Source of the DNA: Thiosocius sp963759055
GTDB lineage: Bacteria > Pseudomonadota > Gammaproteobacteria > Chromatiales > Chromatiaceae
Direction of reading: 5' to 3'
NCBI GenBank assembly: GCA_963759055.1
Contig: CAVWYD010000013.1
Coordinates: 124,001-188,000 of the forward strand
DNA: 64,000 bases
The notes under the pieces are model-generated. The model searched no databases. It saw only the letters and a program-made list of their open reading frames with translations, and was not told the DNA's origin. Below are positions 1 through 8,690 of the stretch, in pieces; position 1 is the stretch's first letter; the number at the start of each line of letters is the position of its first letter. Both the position numbers and the translations under genes were made by a program.

Positions 1-942
1 AAGATCAATGGTGATAAAGTTTCCAGCCGAAGGTATGAATTCCAGGCCAAGGCGCCGGACTCCCGCCACCAGCTGCTGCATGCCCTGATCGTTGATTTCC
101 ACCGAGCGGCGCAGATATTCCTGATCGTCCAGCGCCGCCAATGCCGCGGCCTGAGCAAAACTGTCTACATTGAAGGGTTGACGCACCCGGTTGAGCAGAT
201 CGGCAACATCGGGGTGTGAAAGGCCGTAGCCGACCCGTAAGGCCGCCAGCCCGTAAGCCTTGGAAAAGGTCCGCGTCACGATCAGATTGGGGAAATCGCC
301 CAGCCATTGGCTGGCATCCGGGAAATCGTCATCCTGCACGTATTCGAAATAGGCCTCGTCGACGACGACGATCACCTCTGACGGAACAGACTCCACGAAT
401 CCGCGCAGATCGACCTTATTCAGCCGAGTCCCTGTGGGGTTGTTCGGATTCGCGATCCAGATCACCCCGGTCTGCTGCGACACCATTGCGCGCATGGCCG
501 CCAGATCGTGACCATAGTCGACAGCCGGCGCAATCCGCAGGGTCGCCCCCACCGCCATGCTGCTGATCGGATAGACAGCGAAGGCATATTGCGAAAACAG
601 GCTCTCACGCCCAGCCCAGAGAAAGACGCGCGCCACCATATCGAGCACGTCATTCGAGCCGTTGCCGACGGTTACACAGGCGGCGTCGACACCATGATGT
701 GCCGCGAGCGCACGTCGCAACTCGAACGCGCCGCCATCCGGATAGCGGGTCAGATCCGCGATCTGCGCCTCCAGCGCCGCACGAACGCGCGGGCTTGGGC
801 CCAGCGGATTCTCATTCGATGCCAGTTTGATCGAGCCGGTGATTCCCAGCTCCCGCTCGAGTTCAGACAACGGCTTACCCGGGACATAGGGTTTGAGGGA
901 AGCCAGCCCTGGTGCAGCTTGATTGATGAAGCGATTGGCCAT
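1..942 (-). CDS. hisC: Histidinol-phosphate aminotransferase, C-terminus beyond window edge
   Basis: PLP-dependent fold-type I aminotransferase that converts imidazole acetol phosphate to histidinol phosphate (histidine synthesis); relatives also act on aromatic amino acids. The 314 visible residues start MANRFINQAAPG and contain ASNENPLGPS (about 41-50), ANPNNPTG (164-171), DEAYFEY (195-201) and the Schiff-base lysine in TFSKAYG (K228). The last third lies outside the window, so an intact end cannot be confirmed. It follows pheA on the same strand after a short gap holding an inverted repeat. The order gyrA-serC-serA-pheA-hisC is usual in gammaproteobacteria, where this hisC paralogue often feeds aromatic synthesis. 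Confidence 0.93.
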   Translation of the reverse strand, partial: MANRFINQAAPGLASLKPYVPGKPLSELERELGITGSIKLASNENPLGPSPRVRAALEAQIADLTRYPDGGAFELRRALAAHHGVDAACVTVGNGSNDVLDMVARVFLWAGRESLFSQYAFAVYPISSMAVGATLRIAPAVDYGHDLAAMRAMVSQQTGVIWIANPNNPTGTRLNKVDLRGFVESVPSEVIVVVDEAYFEYVQDDDFPDASQWLGDFPNLIVTRTFSKAYGLAALRVGYGLSHPDVADLLNRVRQPFNVDSFAQAAALAALDDQEYLRRSVEINDQGMQQLVAGVRRLGLEFIPSAGNFITIDL

Positions 943-957
943 AGATGTTTGAACGTT

Positions 958-1053
958 TTGAGTGTTGAGTTTTGAGTCGTGGGTTTTTAGTTGCGGGTTG
1001 TGGCACATACCCGTCGAACTCAAGACTAAAAACTCAACACTCACAACTTCTCA
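958..1053. repeat. Imperfect inverted repeat between pheA and hisC
   Basis: The gap between pheA and hisC holds two arms: GAGTGTTGAGTT at 960-971 and its exact complement AACTCAACACTC at 1031-1042, with weaker pairing continuing inward. The arms are built from the degenerate word TTTTGAGT / ACTCAAAA, which looks like a decayed short tandem repeat folded back on itself. It could act as a processing hairpin between the two genes or be a small repeat insertion. There is no U-run of a classic terminator. Confidence 0.6.
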
Positions 1054-2136
1054 TAGTACCGCCCGGGGATAAGAGCCGAGGTCCTTGTACATCCCTGCAC
1101 GTGCCTGCAGAGCCTGGAGCGCTGATGCCACCTCGGCGTCATCCCGATGACCATTGATGTCGACGAAAAACACGTAATCCCAGTTGCCGCGACGTGACGG
1201 CCGGGATTCGATACGGGTCATGCTGATCCCATGCTCTGCAAGCGGCCCAAGCAGCTGGTGCAGCCCGCCCGCCTCGTTGCGGGTTGAAAGCAACAGGCTG
1301 GTCTTGTCATCACCCGATGCAGGCACTGACTGCCGCCCGACTACCAGGAAGCGCGTGGTATTGCCCGGGTCATCCTCGATGTTCGGCGCCAGCAGCCGCA
1401 AGCCATACAGCTTGGCCGCCATGGCGCCCGCAATCGCGGCGGTGTCCTCCGATTCCATGGCGCGTTTTGCGGCCTCCGCATTGCTGCCAACCGGTATCCG
1501 CTCGACGTAAGGCAGGTGCCGATCGAGCCAAGCACGACATTGCGCCAGCGACTGCTGGTGCGAATAAACAGCCTTGAGCTTGCTGAGATCGGGACTCGAA
1601 CCCAGCAGATTGTGATGGATCCGCAGGGTCACCTCACCACAGATCTTAAGCGGCGAGTTCAGGAACATGTCGAGCGTGTGACTCACCACGCCTTCACTGG
1701 AGTTCTCGACCGGCACGACACCGTAGTGGCAGCTTCCGCTTTCGACCTCCTGAAAGACATCGGATATCGCGGCCATCGACACGGTTTCTACCGCGTGTCC
1801 GAAATGCTTGTGAGCAGCTGCCTGGGTGAAGGTACCTGCCGGCCCCAGATAAGCAATCCTGAGCGGCAGCTCCAGCGCCAGACAGGCGGACATGATCTCG
1901 CGGAACAACAGGGCAACGGACTCGGCATCCAATGGCCCTTTATTGCGCTCCTTGACCGTGCGCAGAATCTGGGCCTCTCTCTCGGGGCGGTAAAAAATCG
2001 CATCCGAATCGGATGCCAGCTTGATCTTGGCCACTTCCTGCGCAGCCTGCGCGCGGGCGTTCAGGAGATCCTGGATCTGCTGATCGATCGAATCGATTCG
2101 ATCCCGGATATCGGCAAGTTGTTCTTCGTCGCTCAT
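1051..2136 (-). CDS. pheA: Bifunctional chorismate mutase / prephenate dehydratase (P-protein)
   Basis: Cytoplasmic enzyme that turns chorismate into prephenate and then phenylpyruvate, the committed branch to phenylalanine. The 361 residues hold an AroQ-type chorismate mutase helix bundle (about 1-85), a prephenate dehydratase domain opening with YLGPAGTFT (96-104) and carrying the catalytic TRF (261-263), and an ACT domain (about 278-360) with ESRP (310-313), the phenylalanine-binding motif used for feedback inhibition. Full length for the family. The ATG start at 2136 lies 26 bases below the end of serA, so the two are probably co-transcribed. No leader peptide or attenuator is visible, which fits an internal operon position. 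Confidence 0.96.
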   Translation of the reverse strand: MSDEEQLADIRDRIDSIDQQIQDLLNARAQAAQEVAKIKLASDSDAIFYRPEREAQILRTVKERNKGPLDAESVALLFREIMSACLALELPLRIAYLGPAGTFTQAAAHKHFGHAVETVSMAAISDVFQEVESGSCHYGVVPVENSSEGVVSHTLDMFLNSPLKICGEVTLRIHHNLLGSSPDLSKLKAVYSHQQSLAQCRAWLDRHLPYVERIPVGSNAEAAKRAMESEDTAAIAGAMAAKLYGLRLLAPNIEDDPGNTTRFLVVGRQSVPASGDDKTSLLLSTRNEAGGLHQLLGPLAEHGISMTRIESRPSRRGNWDYVFFVDINGHRDDAEVASALQALQARAGMYKDLGSYPRAVL

Positions 2137-2162
2137 TCGAGATCTCTAGCGCGTCCGAGCCG

Positions 2163-3338
2163 TCATTCACAACCCAAACAGCGTACCGACAGAACGCCAT
2201 CGATATCGTCGATGCGCTTCACCGCCTCGTCTGAGGGTGGATTGTCGACGTCTATCAGGGTCACGGCAATATCGCCGCGCGACTTGTTGAGCATATCAAT
2301 GATATTCAAACCCGCCTCCGCGAGGTCCGTCGAAACCTGACCCAACATATTCGGGACATTGCTGTTTACAACGGCGAGACGATAGCCACCCTCGGCGCGC
2401 GGCAGGTTAATCTCTGGAAAATTGACCGAGTTGGTCACATTGCCATTTTCGAGCCAGTCGCGAATCTGGTCCGCTACCATGACCGCGCAGTTTTCCTCCG
2501 CCTCCGAGGTCGACGCCCCAAGGTGCGGAAGCGTGATCACCCGTGGATGATCCTTCAGAAGGTTACTGGGGAAATCACACACGTAGGCATACAGCTGGCC
2601 GCTGTCGAGAGCAGCCACCGCTGCTTCGTCGTCAATGATCCCGTTGCGCGCGAAGTTCAGCAGCACCGTTTTCTGCTTCATCAAGCGCAGACGGTCGGCA
2701 TTGATCATTTTGCGCGTGCTGTCGGTCAATGGCACATGAAAGGTGATGAAATCCGAACGTGCGACCAAGTCATCCACCGAAAGGGCCTGCTCCACATCCG
2801 CCTCCAACGCCCAGGCCGCGCGAACCGTGATCGTCGGATCGTAGCCGATGACATTCATACCCAGGGCACGCGCAGCATTGGCCACCTTGACCCCGATGGC
2901 TCCCAGACCAACCACACCCAGGGTGCGTCCCGGCAACTCGAAGCCGACGAAATTCTTTTTGCCAGCCTCTACCTCCTTGCTGATCGCAGGGTCCTCGCCA
3001 GACAAGCCGGTAGCGAAACGCCATCCCTGCGCGATGTTGCGCGCCGCCATCAACATGCCAGCCACGACCAGCTCCTTTACCGCATTCGCATTTGCGCCCG
3101 GCGCATTGAACACGGGGATGCCCGCTGCCGTCATCGCATCCACCGGGATGTTGTTGACACCCGCGCCGGCGCGGCCGATTGCCTTGACCGAAGCAGGCAG
3201 GACCATGTCGTGCATTTTGGCGGAACGCACCAGGATGGCATCCGGGCGCGACATCTCGGACGCGATCTCATAATTGCCGCGCGGCAGACGGTCCAGACCG
3301 ACTACCGAGATATTATTGAGAGTCTGAATCTTGTACAT
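2163..3338 (-). CDS. serA: D-3-phosphoglycerate dehydrogenase, short form with ACT domain
   Basis: First step of phosphorylated serine synthesis: NAD-dependent oxidation of 3-phosphoglycerate. The 391 residues hold a D-2-hydroxyacid dehydrogenase core with nucleotide-binding GLGAIG (144-149), the catalytic Arg of NFARNGIIDD (R231) and His of PHLGAST (H272), then a C-terminal ACT domain (about 320-391) with RGDIAVTLID. The strand usually carrying the catalytic Glu (DVFxxEP in many family members) reads YVCDFPSNLL, so that Glu is not in its usual place; this may mark a subfamily. Between serC and pheA in the operon, so both early serine steps are adjacent. serC and serA are separated by about 150 bases of inverted repeat. 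Confidence 0.93.
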   Translation of the reverse strand: MYKIQTLNNISVVGLDRLPRGNYEIASEMSRPDAILVRSAKMHDMVLPASVKAIGRAGAGVNNIPVDAMTAAGIPVFNAPGANANAVKELVVAGMLMAARNIAQGWRFATGLSGEDPAISKEVEAGKKNFVGFELPGRTLGVVGLGAIGVKVANAARALGMNVIGYDPTITVRAAWALEADVEQALSVDDLVARSDFITFHVPLTDSTRKMINADRLRLMKQKTVLLNFARNGIIDDEAAVAALDSGQLYAYVCDFPSNLLKDHPRVITLPHLGASTSEAEENCAVMVADQIRDWLENGNVTNSVNFPEINLPRAEGGYRLAVVNSNVPNMLGQVSTDLAEAGLNIIDMLNKSRGDIAVTLIDVDNPPSDEAVKRIDDIDGVLSVRCLGCE

Positions 3339-3360
3339 ATCAGTGCCTGTTTGATTGCTT

Positions 3361-3487
3361 TAACCACAAAGAGCACAAAGAACACTAAGGTATCGACAAT
3401 CGAAAGCCGATGCAGGGAATGTCGCATCGAAGTGACCCAAGAATACCGTGATGCCTGCTTAGTGACCTTCGTGTCCTTCGTGGTAAA
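3361..3487. repeat. Inverted repeat of CACAAAG / CTTCGTG type between serC and serA
   Basis: The left arm at 3361-3390 (TAACCACAAAGAGCACAAAG and onward) is complementary, with a few mismatches, to the right arm at 3458-3487 (CTTAGTGACCTTCGTGTCCT and onward). About 67 bases lie between the arms. Similar ACCACGAAGGACACGAAG-like words are common as intergenic repeats in many environmental bacterial genomes (recalled, not searched). It fills almost the whole gap between two operon genes and could be a non-autonomous insertion or a processing hairpin. Confidence 0.7.
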
Positions 3488-3492
3488 TCCAG

Positions 3493-4578
3493 TTATCCGT
3501 TCTTGCGTTCGAACTCGGCCATGAATTCGACCAGCGTATCGACACCGGCCTCGGGCATAGCGTTGTAGATGCTGGCCCGCATTCCACCCACGGAGCGATG
3601 CCCCTTGAGCGTTTTCAGATTGGCCTCGCCGGCCTGCTGGAGAAAGTCGGCGTCCAGTGATGCGTCTGCCAAGGTGAAAGGCACGTTCATCCACGAACGA
3701 CACTCGGGCGCAACCGGGTTGGCATAAAAGGGTGAAGCATCGATCGCATCGTACAGCTTGGCGGCCTTGCGCTGGTTGATCTCGGCCATACCCTCCAGCC
3801 CCCCTCTGTCCTTCAGCCACTTGAAGACGAGGCCGGCCAGATACCAGCCGTAGGTTGGCGGCGTGTTGTACATCGAGCCGTTGTCGGCATGGATGGCGTA
3901 ATCGAACATAGCCGGCGTACCATCGATTGGATTGCCGATCAGATCGTCACGTACGATCACGATTGTCAGCCCGGCAGGGCCTATGTTCTTCTGCGCACCG
4001 GCATAGATCAGTCCATAGCGCGAGACATCCAGCGGCCGTGACAGGATGGTCGACGACATGTCGGCAACCAGCGGAACATCACCGCTTGCGGGGACGTACG
4101 GAAACTCGACCCCCTCGATGGTCTCGTTTGGTGTGTAGTGCAGATAGGCCGCGTCCGCGGAGACAGTGAACCCATCCGCCGAAGGCAGGCTGGTAAATTT
4201 GCCATCGTGCTCGCTATCGACGGAAACCGTGATATCACCGAATCGTTTAGCCTCTGCGATCGACTTTTTCGACCAGGAGCCGGTACGGAAATAATCGGCC
4301 TTTCCGGTGCGCCCGATCAGATTCATCGGGATCATCGCGAACTGACTCGAGGCACCTCCCTGAAGGAACAGCACCTTGTAGTTGGCGGGGATGCCCATCA
4401 ACTCGCGCAGGTCTGCCTCGGCCTCGGTGGCAATCGACATGAACTCTTTGCCGCGGTGACTCATCTCCATCACCGACATGCCCGAGCCGTGCCAGTCGAG
4501 CATCTCGGCCTGGGCCTGCTTCAGAACATCTTCGGGTAACGCGGCCGGACCGGCGCTGAAATTGTATACACGTGCCAT
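3493..4578 (-). CDS. serC: Phosphoserine aminotransferase
   Basis: PLP enzyme of the second step of serine synthesis, transferring an amino group from glutamate to 3-phosphohydroxypyruvate; it also acts in PLP synthesis. The 361 residues begin ARVYNFSAGPAALPE, the usual N-terminus, with HRGKEF (41-46), the phosphate-binding loop LQGGASSQF (72-80) and the cofactor lysine in YAGAQKNIGPAG (K197). The C-terminus ends VEFMAEFERKNG, so it is complete. Downstream of gyrA on the same strand and upstream of serA, as in many gammaproteobacteria. Confidence 0.97.
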   Translation of the reverse strand: MARVYNFSAGPAALPEDVLKQAQAEMLDWHGSGMSVMEMSHRGKEFMSIATEAEADLRELMGIPANYKVLFLQGGASSQFAMIPMNLIGRTGKADYFRTGSWSKKSIAEAKRFGDITVSVDSEHDGKFTSLPSADGFTVSADAAYLHYTPNETIEGVEFPYVPASGDVPLVADMSSTILSRPLDVSRYGLIYAGAQKNIGPAGLTIVIVRDDLIGNPIDGTPAMFDYAIHADNGSMYNTPPTYGWYLAGLVFKWLKDRGGLEGMAEINQRKAAKLYDAIDASPFYANPVAPECRSWMNVPFTLADASLDADFLQQAGEANLKTLKGHRSVGGMRASIYNAMPEAGVDTLVEFMAEFERKNG

Positions 4579-4656
4579 TTTTCATTTTTTCCGAATATTG
4601 GTTAATAGTCATCGATCCGGGTCACAACACCCACCGGCACCACGACGCCATGGTGA

Positions 4657-7242
4657 TCAGTCCGTCACGTCTCCCTCGACGTCATCCTCCGCATCGAGGT
4701 CATCGCCGCCATCCTCATCATCGAGGGCCTCTACGCGCTCGATACCGATCAGTTTCTCTTTCTTGGACAGGCGAATCATGGTCACACCCTGTGTGTCGCG
4801 TCCCATCTTCGATACGTCGACAACCCGGATGCGAACCAGGGTACCTCCATCTGTGATCAGCATCGCCTCATCGTCTTCATGGACCCGAACGGCACCAATC
4901 TGGGCACCATTTCGATCCGAGGTCTTGATCGAGATGACCCCCATGCCGCCACGCCCCTTGACCGGGAACTGTGCGATAGGCGTACGTTTGCCGAACCCGT
5001 TTTCTGTCACCGTCATGACATCGCCTTCGTTGCCGATGATCAGGGATATTACGCGCTGACCCTTGCCCAGCCTGACGCCACGCACGCCACAGGCAGTGCG
5101 CCCCATTGCCCGCACATCCGATTCGCGGAAGCGCATCGACTTGCCCGCAGATGTAAATAACATGACGCTCTGGCTACCGTCGGTGATATCGACACCGATC
5201 AGTTGATCGTCTTCGCGCAGATCCACTGCAATGATGCCGCTGGCGCGCGGCCGCGAGAAATCGACCAACGGGGTCTTCTTGACCGTGCCGGAGGCAGTTG
5301 CCATGAATACAAAGCGATCCTGTGTGTACTCGCGTACCGGCAGCACCGCATTGATCCGCTCACCCTGTTCCAGTGGCAGCAGATTGACCATCGGGCGGCC
5401 CCGCGCATTACGCCCGGCCTGCGGCAGTTCGTAGACCTTGAGCCAATAACATTTGCCGCGACTGGAGAAACACAGAATGGTGTCGTGGGTGTTGGCCACG
5501 AACAGTTTCTCGACGAAATCCTCGTCCTTGGTCGCCGTCGCGGTCTTGCCACGTCCACCGCGGCGCTGCGCCCGGTAGGCATCGACCGGCTGGGACTTGG
5601 CGTAACCCTGGTGCGACAGGGTCACCACCACGTCCTCTTCGGTAATCAGATCCTCGAGGGTGAGATCCATCTGATTGACGACGATCTCACTGCGGCGCTC
5701 ATCACCGAATTGTTCACGGATCCCCTCGAGTTCTTCCCTGATCACCTGCATGAGCCGATCCGCGCTCGACAAAATCTCAAGTAAATCCGCAATTTTATCC
5801 AGTATCTCCTGGAATTCATTGATTATTTTATCTTGCTCGAGCCCGGTCAGCTTCTGCAGCCGCAGGTCAAGAATTGCCTGCGCCTGGGTCTCGGTCAGGC
5901 GGTAGCCCTCGTCGGTCAAACCGAAAGTAGCCGGCAGACCATCCGGCCGAGAGGCGTCCGCGCCGGCACGTGACAGCATCGCATTGACGGTTCCCGACTG
6001 CCAGGTACGTTCGACCAGCAGCTTCTTGGCCTCGGCGGGACTGGGGGCGCTCTTGATCAGGGCGATCACCTCGTCGATATTGGCCAATGCAACAGCCAGC
6101 CCTTCGAGTATGTGCGCCCTTTCGCGTGCCTTGCGCAGGTCAAACAGCGTGCGTCGGGTAACCACCTCGCGCCGGTGGCGCAGGAAGTAAGCCAGCAGCT
6201 GCTTGAGATTCAGGGTACGCGGCTGGCCATCTACCAGTGCGACCACATTGATGCCAAAGACATTCTGCATCTGCGTCTGCTGGAACAGATTGTTCAGCAC
6301 CACCTCGGCGACTTCGCCGCGCCGCAATTCGATCACCATGCGCATACCGTCCTTGTCGGACTCGTCACGCAGCTCGGTGATACCCTCGAGTTTCTTTTCC
6401 TTGACCAGCTCGGCGATCTTCTCGAGCAGGCGCGCCTTGTTGACCTGGTATGGCAGCTCGCTGACGACGATCCGCTGCTTGCCGGCGTCCATTTCCTCGA
6501 TAAAGGTACGCGCACGGATGTAGACCTTGCCGCGACCGGTACGATAGGCCTGCCGCACACCAAGCACACCGTTGATGATGCCAGCTGTGGGAAAGTCCGG
6601 TGCCGGAACGATCTCCATCAGATCATCGATGCTGACTTCGGGCTCTTCGATCAACCGGATACAGGCATTGATCACCTCGGTCAGGTTGTGCGGCGGGATA
6701 TTGGTCGCCATCCCCACCGCGATCCCCGACGAGCCGTTGATCAGCAGATTCGGGATCTTTGCCGGCAGCACCTGCGGTTCATGTTCCGACTCGTCGTAGT
6801 TGGGGGTGAAGTCGACGGTTTCTTTGTCGATATCAGCCAGCAGCTCATGCGCAATCTTGGCCATGCGCACTTCGGTGTAACGCATCGCAGCCGGCGAATC
6901 GCCGTCGACCGATCCGAAGTTGCCCTGGCCATCCACCAGCATGTAACGCAGCGAGAAGGGCTGAGCCATGCGCACGATGGTGTCGTACACCGCAGTATCA
7001 CCATGCGGGTGATACTTACCGATCACGTCACCGACCACGCGCGCCGATTTCTTGTAAGGTTTGTTCCATTCGTTGCCCAGTTCGCCCATGGCGAACAGCA
7101 CACGACGGTGAACCGGCTTGAGCCCGTCACGCACATCTGGCAGCGCACGCCCGACGATGACGCTCATCGCATAGTCCAGGTAGGACTGCTGCATCTCGTC
7201 TTCGAGATTGACGGGGACGATTTCCTTGGCGAACTCGGTCAT
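4657..7242 (-). CDS. gyrA: DNA gyrase subunit A
   Basis: Breakage-reunion subunit of type II topoisomerase; works with GyrB to introduce negative supercoils. At 861 residues it is full length. The N-terminal domain has the catalytic tyrosine in AAMRYTEVRM (Y122), and the C-terminal beta-pinwheel carries the GyrA box (QRRGGRG, about 557) and ends in an acidic tail rich in Asp/Glu. The quinolone-binding region reads YHPHGDTAVYD: numbering matches E. coli exactly, with Thr at 83 and Asp at 87 (E. coli has Ser83). The ATG at 7242 starts MTEFAKEIVPVNLEDEM. A 7-bp hairpin lies just upstream at 7281-7298. Head of the serC-serA-pheA-hisC run. Confidence 0.98.
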   Translation of the reverse strand: MTEFAKEIVPVNLEDEMQQSYLDYAMSVIVGRALPDVRDGLKPVHRRVLFAMGELGNEWNKPYKKSARVVGDVIGKYHPHGDTAVYDTIVRMAQPFSLRYMLVDGQGNFGSVDGDSPAAMRYTEVRMAKIAHELLADIDKETVDFTPNYDESEHEPQVLPAKIPNLLINGSSGIAVGMATNIPPHNLTEVINACIRLIEEPEVSIDDLMEIVPAPDFPTAGIINGVLGVRQAYRTGRGKVYIRARTFIEEMDAGKQRIVVSELPYQVNKARLLEKIAELVKEKKLEGITELRDESDKDGMRMVIELRRGEVAEVVLNNLFQQTQMQNVFGINVVALVDGQPRTLNLKQLLAYFLRHRREVVTRRTLFDLRKARERAHILEGLAVALANIDEVIALIKSAPSPAEAKKLLVERTWQSGTVNAMLSRAGADASRPDGLPATFGLTDEGYRLTETQAQAILDLRLQKLTGLEQDKIINEFQEILDKIADLLEILSSADRLMQVIREELEGIREQFGDERRSEIVVNQMDLTLEDLITEEDVVVTLSHQGYAKSQPVDAYRAQRRGGRGKTATATKDEDFVEKLFVANTHDTILCFSSRGKCYWLKVYELPQAGRNARGRPMVNLLPLEQGERINAVLPVREYTQDRFVFMATASGTVKKTPLVDFSRPRASGIIAVDLREDDQLIGVDITDGSQSVMLFTSAGKSMRFRESDVRAMGRTACGVRGVRLGKGQRVISLIIGNEGDVMTVTENGFGKRTPIAQFPVKGRGGMGVISIKTSDRNGAQIGAVRVHEDDEAMLITDGGTLVRIRVVDVSKMGRDTQGVTMIRLSKKEKLIGIERVEALDDEDGGDDLDAEDDVEGDVTD

Positions 7243-7280
7243 AGACGGCTTTCCTGATACACGCCCCTATGTGCAGGGAA

Positions 7281-7298
7281 CCGCACCGGGCGGTGCGG
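7281..7298. other. Hairpin in the 5' region of gyrA
   Basis: CCGCACC (7281-7287) and GGTGCGG (7292-7298) form a perfect 7-bp stem with a 4-base loop. On the plus strand a T-rich stretch follows, so it would look like a terminator for plus-strand transcription, but no plus-strand gene ends here. On the minus strand it lies about 40 bases before the gyrA ATG and could be in its 5' leader. Function unknown. Confidence 0.45.
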
Positions 7299-7452
7299 CT
7301 TTGTTGTATTTTTGGGGCGAATCAAGCCCGGGATATTACCACAATACGATTAGTGCCACATAGGCCAAAAATGGCTCAGAACGGCTTACAGGGCGCCAGA
7401 GAGCAGACAGCAGGGTCCGAAAACCCGATTTTTCGGATTGGCCGGCCGAAAA

Positions 7453-8226
7453 TCAGAAGCGGACGGCGGGGGTTTCGATCTCGAGGCCGTTGCCGCGCGA
7501 CATGAGGTAGAGCTCGAGCAGTTTGTATTCCTCCGATCCCGCCTCGAACGGCTCTGCACGAAACGACACAAAACACTCGCTCAGGCGCTGATGCAGACTG
7601 GTGATCCGCCCCCGGCCGAGACGATACTCAGGAAAACCGTTGGCCTGGCCCTGGCTCAACCTCTGCCCCCGCAGCATCTGCCCCTGATGCTGAACATGGC
7701 AATGCCGGCACGCCATATCGAGCTGACCGAAGCGCGTGTTGTACAGGGCCTCCCCCCTGGCGATCAGAGGTGCCATCTCACCGTCGGTCTGCACGTCGAC
7801 CTTTTCACCCCTGGCGCGATTGCGTATGAAGGTTTCGAGTGCAATCAGATCCGCGTGCCCGGCGGTCAAAGGAAATCGGTCCATGCTGATCTCCCAGCAA
7901 TAGTTGATCCGCTCCTGCAAGGTGAGCAGACCACCGATGTTCGGATTGAACACCGGATAGCGGGCGAGCCGCCTGGTGTCGAACTTGCTCCCCTGTTCGC
8001 CATGACAGTCAGAGCAGCGGTACTCCTCTGCCTCCCTGTGCTCATGGAACAGCTCCGAGCCGCGATCGACCGCCACCATTCCCGGGTTTTCAAACTCATC
8101 GTCCTGCATGGCCTGGGTGCTTTCATCAAGAAACGCATAGCCGCTGACCGGCTCTGCCAGAACACGCGGTAGCAACAGTGGCATGATCAGCAGCAGGGTC
8201 AGAGACAAGGTGGCGAGGCGTCTCAT
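7453..8226 (-). CDS. soxA: Sulfur-oxidation dihaem cytochrome SoxA
   Basis: Catalytic subunit of the periplasmic SoxXA complex, which oxidatively couples thiosulfate to the carrier SoxYZ in the Sox pathway. From ATG 8226 the protein has 257 residues: signal peptide (about 1-24, MRRLATLSLTLLLIMPLLLP), haem motif CSDCH (71-75), second haem motif CRHCH (173-177) and the conserved cysteine in LSECFVSFRAEP (C218), expected to be the cysteine ligand/persulfide site. Two CxxCH motifs make this the dihaem form. An earlier in-frame start would run through soxX and is rejected. The ATG overlaps the soxX stop by four bases (ATGA), so translation is probably coupled. Confidence 0.95.
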   Translation of the reverse strand: MRRLATLSLTLLLIMPLLLPRVLAEPVSGYAFLDESTQAMQDDEFENPGMVAVDRGSELFHEHREAEEYRCSDCHGEQGSKFDTRRLARYPVFNPNIGGLLTLQERINYCWEISMDRFPLTAGHADLIALETFIRNRARGEKVDVQTDGEMAPLIARGEALYNTRFGQLDMACRHCHVQHQGQMLRGQRLSQGQANGFPEYRLGRGRITSLHQRLSECFVSFRAEPFEAGSEEYKLLELYLMSRGNGLEIETPAVRF

Positions 8227-8690
8227 TTCAGGGTCACCAGATAAGCAACCAGATCCTCGACCTGTTGCGCGGTGAGAAAGGTCTTGCCCCAATAGTCGTT
8301 TGCGATCCGGTTGGCGAGTTTCGGGTCACGGTAAAACCCCGGCATGATCGTCATGGGATTGACCTGTTGCTCATCGACAATCCGAAGCCGGATCTGCGCA
8401 GCCGTGTAGCGCGCACCAATGGCGTGCAAGGGCGGGCCGATAGTGCCGTGAAACGGTTCTTCCGGGATGGGCATCTGGTGACAGGCCAGGCAATTGCCTG
8501 AATGACTGTCGGCCGCCAAAGCGCGGCCGCGCAAAGGGTCGCCTGCAAGACTACACAATGGCGCCTCTACGGCGAAGTCTTTCGCCTTCCAGTCACAATA
8601 CTGTTGCTCAGTCGGCGCATCGCCCGCCCAGCAGCAGGGAGCGGAAAAAATCGAGATCAGAATCAGCCGGGTCGTCATGACCAGCCGCAT
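8223..8690 (-). CDS. soxX: Sulfur-oxidation cytochrome c SoxX
   Basis: Monohaem electron-transfer partner of SoxA. 155 residues: signal peptide (about 1-22, ending APCCWAG), single haem motif CLACH (67-71), then GPPLHAIGARY and a Met-containing stretch NPMTIMPGFY (112-120) expected to give the distal haem ligand. Overlaps soxA by four bases. No soxYZ, soxB or soxCD lies in the window, so the rest of the pathway must be elsewhere, which is common because soxXA is often a separate locus in sulfur-storing gammaproteobacteria. About 250 bases separate it from the divergent lipid gene. Confidence 0.95.
   Translation of the reverse strand: MRLVMTTRLILISIFSAPCCWAGDAPTEQQYCDWKAKDFAVEAPLCSLAGDPLRGRALAADSHSGNCLACHQMPIPEEPFHGTIGPPLHAIGARYTAAQIRLRIVDEQQVNPMTIMPGFYRDPKLANRIANDYWGKTFLTAQQVEDLVAYLVTLK

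Noticed and set aside
6112..7257. 381-codon open frame on the plus strand opposite gyrA
   Set aside because: It mirrors the gyrA reading frame in GC-rich DNA, its product is rich in His/Asp/Gln without motifs, and gyrA is certain. Similar shadows at 2523-3524, 41314-42231 and 10707-12041 were dropped for the same reason.
7416..7437. TCCGAAAA/TTTTCGGA hairpin as terminator of soxXA
   Set aside because: The stem is AT-rich and no U-run follows on the minus strand, so it may be chance.
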